Of a stretch of 5,967 bases of DNA, positions 1 through 5,073 are shown one piece after another. Numbering within the stretch: position 1 is the first letter of the stretch; each line of letters begins with the position of its first letter. This DNA is from an uncultured Campylobacter sp. (GTDB lineage: Bacteria; Campylobacterota; Campylobacteria; Campylobacterales; Campylobacteraceae). The notes below the pieces were generated by a model, which saw only the letters and a list, made by a program, of their open reading frames with translations, made no database searches and was not told the origin of the DNA. Made by a program: the position numbers and the translations under genes. Where the stretch lies: NCBI RefSeq assembly GCF_937997465.1, contig NZ_CALKTQ010000076.1, positions 1 to 5,967 of the forward strand, written 5' to 3'.

Positions 1-1017
1 CTCGCCGCGTTTGCGCTTTGCGCGGTAATTTTAGCGATAAATTTTAAAAGCCTAAGCGCACCAGAGCAGATCAAAGACTATGCAAGCTCGCCCGCGGAAC
101 TACTGGAGCAGTCTAAAAAGATCAGCGAGATAACGGGCGCCGCGCCGCAAAACTCCGTCATCGTGCTAAAGGGCGGCAGTGACCCGGTCGGAGACGAAAA
201 GCGGCTGATGCGCGAGCTAAAGCAGGCAAATCTCGTAAAAGACTACGCCTCGATTTCTAAATTTATCCTAAGCCGAGCCGAACAGGAAAGTGTAAAAAAT
301 ATCTTTAAAGAGGCCGCAAAAGACGAGGAGATTTTTAAAATTTACGCTCAGTTTGGCTTGCCTAGCGAGCTAGTAAAGTCAGAACTTGAAAAGATCGCAA
401 ACGCCAAAACTATCGGTGCTAGCGAGATTTTAGAATTTGACGCGGCAAAAAATTTGGCGCGGTTTTTACCTGGCCCAAACAGTAGTGCGGTGTATGCCGA
501 TGGGCTTGCAAGCGGCGAGAAAACGGATGAAATTTTAAAGGCAAACGGCGCTTTTAGCGTGAGTTTCGTCGGTGCGCTAAATCAAAATTTGACCGAAGCC
601 AAGGTCTGGGCCGCGATACTCAAGGGCGGCGCGTTTTTGGTTGCATTTGCGCTTTTGTGGGCGTTTTTCGGGGCGGCGCGCTCGCTTTTGGTTATGAGCG
701 TCATCGCGCTTGGCGTGCTAGCCGTGCTTTGCGGTTTTGTGGCGCTTGGCGTCCACGTAAATATTTTTGCGATTTTCGGGCTTATCTTAGCAAGCGCGGT
801 CGGGATAGATTATCTCATTTTTGCGCTAAACGAGGACTTGTCGCAGCAGGAGCGCGTATTTGGGATATTTGCCGCGTTTATCACGAGCTTTATCTCATTT
901 TTTGCGCTTAGTTTTAGTCAGACGCCCGCAGTTAGCGTTTTTGGGCTAGCCGTTAGCCTTTGCGTCGCATTTTACGGGCTTGCCGCCTGCACGCTCGCTA
1001 TGAAAAATTTGGATTAA
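1..1017 (+). CDS. RND-superfamily exporter, COG4258 (MMPL-like) type, C-terminal half; 5' end outside window
   Basis: The reading frame is open from base 1 to the TAA at 1015-1017 (338 residues), so this is the tail of a longer inner-membrane protein. Fragment residues 1-15 are the end of a membrane helix. Residues about 16-203 form a soluble, presumably periplasmic domain. Five more helices follow at about 204-222, 227-248, 253-274, 285-305 and 310-332. This is one half of the duplicated RND fold (helix, large loop, five helices). The third of these helices carries a GIDY motif (268-271), followed later by a SxTPAxxxFG-like stretch (about 305-315). Both, with the 'SKFILSRAEQ' stretch in the loop, resemble the 'predicted exporter' group COG4258. 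Members of that group often sit in aryl-polyene or other fatty-acid-synthase-like clusters and are thought to move lipid-like products. The substrate here is unknown. The GTG at 163 is internal and not the true start. No terminator is visible after the stop. Confidence 0.85.
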   Translation, partial: LAAFALCAVILAINFKSLSAPEQIKDYASSPAELLEQSKKISEITGAAPQNSVIVLKGGSDPVGDEKRLMRELKQANLVKDYASISKFILSRAEQESVKNIFKEAAKDEEIFKIYAQFGLPSELVKSELEKIANAKTIGASEILEFDAAKNLARFLPGPNSSAVYADGLASGEKTDEILKANGAFSVSFVGALNQNLTEAKVWAAILKGGAFLVAFALLWAFFGAARSLLVMSVIALGVLAVLCGFVALGVHVNIFAIFGLILASAVGIDYLIFALNEDLSQQERVFGIFAAFITSFISFFALSFSQTPAVSVFGLAVSLCVAFYGLAACTLAMKNLD

Positions 1018-1033
1018 ATTTAGCAAAAAGAGG

Positions 1034-1039
1034 TATAAT
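1034..1039 (+). promoter_or_regulatory. Putative sigma70 -10 box for the thiamin cluster
   Basis: A perfect TATAAT lies 16 bases after the exporter stop and 65 bases before the thiS start. Campylobacter promoters rely mainly on the -10 element and lack a conserved -35. The upstream stretch is AT-rich (1005-1030), which fits, and no recognisable -35 is seen. The predicted transcript would start near 1046 and leave a leader of about 60 bases. That is too short for a TPP riboswitch, and none is visible. Confidence 0.55.
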
Positions 1040-1052
1040 CGGCGACTCTAGG

Positions 1053-1087
1053 GCGCTAAATTTGACCCACACGGGCGCGCTAAATTT
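1053..1087 (+). repeat. Short direct repeat in the thiS leader (GCGCTAAATTT, two copies)
   Basis: The 11-base word GCGCTAAATTT occurs at 1053-1063 and 1077-1087, a 24-base period, between the candidate -10 box and thiS. Both copies contain the AAATTT core that recurs through the window. The function is unknown. It may be a by-product of the genome's preferred word rather than an operator. Confidence 0.4.
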
Positions 1088-1104
1088 AATAAAACGGAAA
1101 GAAA

Positions 1105-1299
1105 ATGCTAAAAATAAACGGCAAAGATGGGGGTGAATTTATCGGCAAAACCGTAGCGCAGCTGCTCGCCGCAAAGGGGCTAAAGCCTGAGCGTATCGCG
1201 GTTGAGCTAAACGGCGAAATCTTGCCCAAAGATAAATTTGATACGACGCTAAGAGACGGCGACTCGGCCGAGATAGTGCATTTTGTAGGCGGAGGTTGA
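1105..1299 (+). CDS. thiS: ThiS, sulfur-carrier protein for thiazole synthesis
   Basis: This 64-residue protein has the small ubiquitin-like (beta-grasp) ThiS pattern. It opens with a short strand 'MLKINGKDGGEF', has a central 'IAVELNGEILPKD' stretch, and ends 'EIVHFVGGG'. The C-terminal glycine tail is the functional end. It is adenylated by ThiF-type enzymes and converted to a thiocarboxylate, which hands sulfur to ThiG in the cytoplasm. The length and the VHFVGGG ending match the family, including B. subtilis ThiS as I recall it. The ATG follows GGAAAG (1096-1101) at a short spacing of 3 bases, so the ribosome-binding site is modest. The gene is first in the cluster, and thiG starts one base after its stop. 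No thiF follows, although thiF is adjacent in C. jejuni. Confidence 0.93.
   Translation: MLKINGKDGGEFIGKTVAQLLAAKGLKPERIAVELNGEILPKDKFDTTLRDGDSAEIVHFVGGG
1291..1295 (+). promoter_or_regulatory. thiG Shine-Dalgarno site embedded in the last glycine codons of thiS
   Basis: GGAGG sits 5 bases before the thiG ATG (1301), an ideal spacing. It is read in thiS as GGA GGT, the final two glycine codons. One stretch therefore serves both as the obligatory ThiS di-glycine tail and as the ribosome-binding site of thiG, implying translational coupling. Confidence 0.8.
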
Positions 1300-1300
1300 G

Positions 1301-2077
1301 ATGAAATTTGACGAAAATAACGATATTTTAGAGCTTGGCGGGCATAAATTTAGCTCGCGTTTTATCCTGGGATCGGGTAAATTTTCGCTACCTCTTTTAG
1401 AGGCTGCGGTGCACGAGGCGGGCGCGCAGATCGTGACGCTGGCGCTTCGGCGCGTGAACGAGGGTGGGATCGAAAATATCTTGGATTTTATCCCAAAGGG
1501 CGTGACGCTGCTACCAAACACCTCGGGCGCTAGGAACGCCGATGAGTGCGTACGTATCGCAAAGCTCGCGCGCGAGGCCGGCTGCGGCGATCTCGTGAAG
1601 GTCGAGGTCATCAGAGATAGCAAATACCTGCTACCCGATAACTACGAGACGATAAAAGCGACCGAAAAGCTCGCAAACATGGGCTTTGTCGTGATGCCCT
1701 ATATGTACCCTGACCTAAACGTAGCGCGCGATCTGGCTTCGGCGGGTGCTGCGTGCGTGATGCCGCTGGGCGCACCGATTGGGACGAATAAAGGCCTTTG
1801 TACGCGCGAATTTATTAAAATCTTGCTCGCCGAAATAGACCTGCCCGTGATCGTGGATGCAGGTATCGGCAGCCCTGCGCAGGCGTGCGAGGCGATGCAG
1901 ATGGGCTGCGCGGCCGTGATGGCAAACACCGCTATCGCGACTGCCGGCGACGTAAAAACGATGGCGCGAGCCTTTGCGCTGGCGATACAGGCGGGCAGGC
2001 TGGCGTATCTATCCGGGCTTTGCAATGTGAGCGAGAGTGCTAGGGCGTCGAGTCCGCTGACGGGATTTTTGGAGTAA
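1301..2077 (+). CDS. thiG: ThiG, thiazole synthase
   Basis: The 258-residue (beta/alpha)8-barrel enzyme condenses 1-deoxy-D-xylulose-5-phosphate, dehydroglycine (from ThiH) and the sulfur of ThiS-thiocarboxylate into the thiazole phosphate ring. Family landmarks are complete and in order: 'FILGSGKF' (21-28), 'NTSGARNADECVRIA' (73-87), 'LVKVEVI' (98-104) whose Lys100 is the expected Schiff-base lysine, 'MPLGAPIGTNKGL' (154-166), 'VDAGIGSPAQA' (185-195) in the phosphate-binding region, and the typical end 'SSPLTGFLE'. The length is normal and there is no sign of damage. The ATG is one base after the thiS stop and has a strong GGAGG. The gene is GC-rich (39/60 in 1741-1800). Confidence 0.97.
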   Translation: MKFDENNDILELGGHKFSSRFILGSGKFSLPLLEAAVHEAGAQIVTLALRRVNEGGIENILDFIPKGVTLLPNTSGARNADECVRIAKLAREAGCGDLVKVEVIRDSKYLLPDNYETIKATEKLANMGFVVMPYMYPDLNVARDLASAGAACVMPLGAPIGTNKGLCTREFIKILLAEIDLPVIVDAGIGSPAQACEAMQMGCAAVMANTAIATAGDVKTMARAFALAIQAGRLAYLSGLCNVSESARASSPLTGFLE

Positions 2078-2198
2078 ATTTGGCTTTAAATTTGACGGCA
2101 TGAAAAACGGTGTCAAATTTGAGGCGGGCGAGGATGAAAATTGCCTCGTTAAATACTGCGAATTTTAAATTTGACGATTTCGTGCGGTTTTAAATTTA

Positions 2199-2213
2199 GC
2201 GCCGAAAAGGCGC
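2199..2213 (+). other. Small GC hairpin between thiG and thiH
   Basis: GCGCC and GGCGC form a perfect 5-pair stem around a GAAAA loop. The next bases are GGGTTTGTG, not a run of T, so it does not qualify as a standard intrinsic terminator. It could limit read-through or protect a processed mRNA end, or be chance. Confidence 0.3.
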
Positions 2214-2291
2214 GGGTTTGTGCGCGTAAAATTTACGGCTCCTAGCCTTTAAAAACGATCAAATTTACCGCCCAAAATTTAGACGAAAAAC

Positions 2292-2296
2292 GGAGA
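2292..2296 (+). promoter_or_regulatory. Ribosome-binding site supporting the TTG start of thiH
   Basis: GGAGA lies 5 bases before the TTG at 2302, the right spacing for that start. The nearest in-frame ATG (2320) has no comparable site, so the TTG start is preferred. Confidence 0.65.
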
Positions 2297-2301
2297 AATA
2301 T

Positions 2302-3453
2302 TTGAAAAATATAGACGTGATGGAGTATGCCGACGGTGCGCAGCGCATAGACGAAACGCTGATGCGGCGGGTATTAGCCGCGCGCGAGGGCTACGACTAC
2401 GCGAAATTTGACGCCGGCGACGTTAGGCGCGCTCTTGGCGAAGAAAATCTAAGCGTAGATGGCCTAAAAGCGCTTCTAAGTCCGGCTGCTAGCACATTTT
2501 TGGACGAGATGGCGGAGGTGGCGCGAGATAGGACGCGCAGGCAGTTTGGCAACTCGGTGCAGTTTTTTACGCCGCTTTATATCTCAAATTTTTGTGATAG
2601 CGACTGCGTTTACTGCGGCTTTAGCTCGCGAAATAAGATCTCGCGCGTGCGGCTAAAGGCGGACGAGGCGGCGACGGAGCTAGCAAATATCGCAAAAAGC
2701 GGACTAAAAGACGTGCTCATCCTAACCGGCGAAAGCGCGAAAAAAAGCGACCTGGGCTATATCGGCGAGGTTTGCAAGGAGGCGTCTAGACTTTTTAGCA
2801 ACGTAGGCGTCGAGATATATCCGCTAAATGCCGACGAATACGCGTTTTTGCACGGTTGCGGCGCGGACTACGTCGTGGTTTTTCAAGAGACTTACGACCC
2901 GGTGGCGTATGCGAGATTTCATCTAGGCGGCGTCAAGCGCTCGTTTGCCTACCGCTTCCACGCTCAGGAGCGCGCTCTCATGGGCGGTATGCGCAGCGTC
3001 GGATTTGCTGCGCTTTTGGGGCTTGACGACTTTAGAAAAGACGCGCTAGCCACCGCGCTGCACGCTCATCTCATACAGCAAAAGTACCCGCACGCCGAGA
3101 TCGCGCTATCTTGCCCGCGCCTGCGACCCGCGATAAACAAGGCTCACGTCGGCCCGCGAGACGTCGACGAGAGGGCACTGTTTCAGGTTATCTGCGCGTA
3201 CCGCCTCTTTTTGCCGTACGCAAATATCACGATCTCTACGCGCGAGTCGGCGCGCTTTCGTGACGGGGTCATCGCAGTCGCCGCGAACAAAATCTCAGCC
3301 GGCGTTAGCACTGGCGTGGGGACGCACTCGGATAAGGCCAAAAAGGGCGACGAGCAGTTTGAGATCAGCGACGCGCGCTCGGTCGAGGAGATACTAGGCG
3401 CCGTGCGAGGGCTAAAATTGCAGCCCGTGATGAGCGAGCATATTTACGTTTAG
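2302..3453 (+). CDS. thiH: ThiH, tyrosine lyase (2-iminoacetate synthase), radical SAM
   Basis: This 383-residue radical S-adenosylmethionine enzyme cleaves tyrosine to dehydroglycine (2-iminoacetate) plus p-cresol, feeding ThiG. The cluster-binding motif CxxxCxxC is clear at Cys98, Cys102 and Cys105 within 'NFCDSDCVYCGF', which holds the 4Fe-4S cluster. Further ThiH features are 'QFFTPLYISNFC' (88-98), 'LTGES' (141-145), 'QETYDP' (195-200) with the following 'YARFHLGGVKRSFAYR' region, and 'CPRLRPA' (271-277). The length fits the family. Translation most likely begins at a TTG supported by GGAGA at 2292-2296; an in-frame ATG at 2320 is the alternative. Use of ThiH rather than ThiO (glycine oxidase) fits a microaerobic or anaerobic life. 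A 224-base gap separates it from thiG. Confidence 0.95.
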   Translation: MKNIDVMEYADGAQRIDETLMRRVLAAREGYDYAKFDAGDVRRALGEENLSVDGLKALLSPAASTFLDEMAEVARDRTRRQFGNSVQFFTPLYISNFCDSDCVYCGFSSRNKISRVRLKADEAATELANIAKSGLKDVLILTGESAKKSDLGYIGEVCKEASRLFSNVGVEIYPLNADEYAFLHGCGADYVVVFQETYDPVAYARFHLGGVKRSFAYRFHAQERALMGGMRSVGFAALLGLDDFRKDALATALHAHLIQQKYPHAEIALSCPRLRPAINKAHVGPRDVDERALFQVICAYRLFLPYANITISTRESARFRDGVIAVAANKISAGVSTGVGTHSDKAKKGDEQFEISDARSVEEILGAVRGLKLQPVMSEHIYV

Positions 3454-3496
3454 TACTTTGCGCTTTTGCGGGCGTAAAATTTGGCTTTTGGGGTAA

Positions 3497-4156
3497 ATGG
3501 CGATGGAATTTGACAAATTTGAGCTCGTTTGGGTGACGAACCGCCGCTTGAGTGAGGATTTTTTCGCGGACGTTAGGCGAGGAGCGCAAAGCGGCAAGGC
3601 GGATAAAATTTTGCTGAGGGAAAGCGATCTGTCCGAGGATGAATACGAAAATTTAGCCCGCAAAACGCTTGAGATCATCGCTGAGTGCGGCTCTAATACG
3701 CAGCTTATTTTACATACTCACGCAAACGCCGCAAGCAGGCTTGGTGCGAGTGAGCTACATCTGCCTTTTGCTAAATTTATGGCGTCAGGCGGCGAGTCTG
3801 CTATAAATTTGAGAGATTTGGTTAAATTTGACGGTGTTCGCCCAGATAAAGAGGGAGGCGGCGGCATTTGCGCGTCAAGTTTGACGCAAAATCTCAAAAT
3901 CGGCGTTTCGGTACACTCTTTAGACCAGGCTCTAGCGGCGCAGGAGCTAGGCGCTGATTACGTCGTGGCGGGGCATATTTTTGATACGCCTTCTCACGCG
4001 CTAGAGCGAGGCAGGGGGCTTTGGTTTTTACGGGAAATTTGCGAGAATCTAAGCATAAAAACCTACGCTATCGGCGGGATAAATTTTAAAAATCTAAGCG
4101 AGATCAAGCAGGCGGGCGCGGCAGGAGCCTATATGATGCGGGGATTTTTGAGTTAA
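3497..4156 (+). CDS. tenI: ThiE/TenI-superfamily protein, probably TenI-type thiazole tautomerase
   Basis: This 219-residue TIM-barrel protein would usually be labelled thiamin-phosphate synthase (ThiE), but its motifs are closer to TenI, which isomerises the ThiG product to the aromatic thiazole carboxylate phosphate. TenI-like stretches are 'GVSVHSLDQALAAQELGADYVVAGHIFDT' (136-164, split here as SVHS, ADYV and GHIFDT), 'GRGLWFL' (172-178), 'AIGGI' (191-195) and 'KQAGA' (204-208). His160 in GHIF lines up with the catalytic His122 of B. subtilis TenI as I recall it. The ThiE diphosphate site (QLRDK-like) is reduced to 'LLRESDL' (39-45), and the ThiE 'GVHLGQ' becomes 'ELHLPF'. About 27 residues (roughly 96-122) appear inserted relative to B. 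subtilis TenI. ATGs at 3497 and 3503 compete; GGGG at 3490-3493 is better spaced for the second. Confidence is high for the superfamily and moderate for TenI over ThiE. Confidence 0.75.
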   Translation: MAMEFDKFELVWVTNRRLSEDFFADVRRGAQSGKADKILLRESDLSEDEYENLARKTLEIIAECGSNTQLILHTHANAASRLGASELHLPFAKFMASGGESAINLRDLVKFDGVRPDKEGGGGICASSLTQNLKIGVSVHSLDQALAAQELGADYVVAGHIFDTPSHALERGRGLWFLREICENLSIKTYAIGGINFKNLSEIKQAGAAGAYMMRGFLS

Positions 4157-4239
4157 TTTTTTAATTTTGATTAATACTACTTTAATAACAAATTTTATAC
4201 TATAGTCATTATCTAAAATAACTGATAATAGGAATAAAA
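4157..4239 (+). promoter_or_regulatory. Promoter region of the ChaN-exbB-exbD module, with possible Fur-type operator
   Basis: This 83-base AT-rich spacer separates the two modules. A -10-like TATACT is at 4196-4201, preceded by T-rich runs (4157-4185) in Campylobacter style; TATAGT at 4201-4206 is an alternative. Immediately downstream, ATTATC (4208-4213) and GATAAT (4224-4229) form an inverted pair 10 bases apart. The 19 bases ending at 4213 match the classical Fur consensus at 12 positions by hand count. Fur control is plausible because ChaN/ExbB genes are iron-regulated in C. jejuni, but it is inferred here. AGGAA (4230-4234) gives a good ribosome-binding site for the ATG at 4240. No clear terminator for the thiamin cluster is visible. 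Confidence 0.5.
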
Positions 4240-5064
4240 ATGAATACTTTAAAAATTGTTATTTTTCTTATCTTTGCTCTATTTTTGGTTGGGTGTAGCG
4301 GCAAATATGAAGTCACCCCACAAAGGCTAGATAATATCAAGGCTACGGCTAAAATCGTCAATCTAAGTACAAATAAGACGATGGATTTTGACGACTTTAT
4401 TGTCGAGGTGTTAGATGCTGATATTTTACTGGTGGGCGAGCTGCACGATGACTTTGACCACCATTTGGCAGAAATTTTACTCATCAAAGCGCTTTCAAAA
4501 AATAAAAACATAGACGTCGCTTTTGAGATGCTTGGAGGTGATAAGCAAAAATATGCAGATGGCTTGGATAAAAAAACTCGTCCGGGCGAATTGATAAAAG
4601 CTATAAAATGGAATGATAAAATGTGGGAGTTAAGGCATTACAAAGGAGTGCTAGAAGCAGCATTTTATAGCGCTAACATCAAGTGCGCAAATTTAAGCGA
4701 AGACGAAATAAAGCTGATATTTACCGGCGCCCAGCCTATATCTGGTAAATTTTCCACATCCAAAAGCGTTCAAGAAGCTATCGTGAAAATCATCCGCGGA
4801 GCGCACGGAGGCGTAAATAAGCAAGATATACAAAAGCTTGTCCAGGCTCAGCAGTACAAAGATCGTAGGATGGCCGACGTCGTAAATAAATCTGCAAATT
4901 TTGCTTTGCTTATAGCTGGGAGGTATCACGTCCAAAAGGACATAGGGGTGCCGCTTCATCTTATGGATTTTAAAACGAAAAAGAAATTTAAAACTTTGTT
5001 TTTAGGCTTTGATGGCGATGATACGAGTGCTAAAGAGGCTGATTATCTATGGAAATTTAAATAA
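4240..5064 (+). CDS. chaN: ChaN-family haem-binding, iron-regulated lipoprotein (DUF399)
   Basis: The 274-residue precursor has a lipoprotein signal: a hydrophobic run at 4-17, then the lipobox LVGC with Cys19 as the lipidated residue. The mature domain carries ChaN/DUF399 landmarks: 'LLVGELHDDFDHH' (63-75), 'VAFEML' (93-98), 'AQQYKDRRMADVV' (203-215) and 'AGRYHVQKDIGVPLHL' (226-241). C. jejuni ChaN (Cj0177) is a haem-binding, iron-regulated lipoprotein next to a TonB receptor and exbB/exbD, and the same role in haem or iron uptake at the outer membrane is likely here. The haem-ligand tyrosine cannot be assigned from sequence alone. The start is supported by AGGAA at 5-base spacing. The gene is markedly AT-richer (21/60 GC in 4501-4560) than the thiamin genes. 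exbB follows after 9 bases, indicating one operon. Confidence 0.85.
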   Translation: MNTLKIVIFLIFALFLVGCSGKYEVTPQRLDNIKATAKIVNLSTNKTMDFDDFIVEVLDADILLVGELHDDFDHHLAEILLIKALSKNKNIDVAFEMLGGDKQKYADGLDKKTRPGELIKAIKWNDKMWELRHYKGVLEAAFYSANIKCANLSEDEIKLIFTGAQPISGKFSTSKSVQEAIVKIIRGAHGGVNKQDIQKLVQAQQYKDRRMADVVNKSANFALLIAGRYHVQKDIGVPLHLMDFKTKKKFKTLFLGFDGDDTSAKEADYLWKFK

Positions 5065-5073
5065 AGGTACGAG

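Larger units (their letters stand above)
2078..2301. other. 224-base gap inside the thiamin cluster, rich in AAATTTGA words
   Basis: No convincing gene is present. The only small frame with an ATG (2100-2168, 22 codons) has no ribosome-binding site and no recognisable product. The gap holds AAATTTGA at 2088, 2115 and 2167 and the reverse form TCAAATTT at 2259; the copy at 2113-2122 is the perfect palindrome TCAAATTTGA. Two weak hairpins are visible: CGAGG/CCTCG (2129-2133 with 2144-2148) and GCGCC/GGCGC (2199-2203 with 2209-2213). No clear promoter is seen, so thiH is probably read from the thiS promoter, though this is not certain. Translating the gap by eye shows nothing resembling ThiF. 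Confidence 0.6.

Noticed and set aside
163..1017. The GTG at 163 as the start of a separate 284-residue protein
   Set aside because: The same frame is open to base 1 and encodes a continuous exporter domain upstream of this codon, so it is internal.
1018..1104. TPP riboswitch upstream of thiS
   Set aside because: The leader after the -10 box is only about 60 bases and lacks the conserved CUGAGA and ACCUGAU-type segments of the thi-box.
1249..1623. 124-codon - strand frame across thiS/thiG
   Set aside because: It is antisense to two clear thiamin genes, its translation is Ser/Pro-rich and typical of shadow frames, and no promoter or ribosome-binding site is seen.
2100..2168. 22-codon frame starting with ATG in the thiG-thiH gap
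   Set aside because: It has no ribosome-binding site, and its translation is dominated by the recurring Lys-Phe-Asp/Glu word. It is better read as non-coding.
4153..4185. AT-only inverted repeat after the TenI-like gene as a terminator
   Set aside because: TTAAT/ATTAA can pair, but the stem has no G-C pairs and no clean T-run follows a stable stem. The T tracts fit promoter-upstream sequence better.
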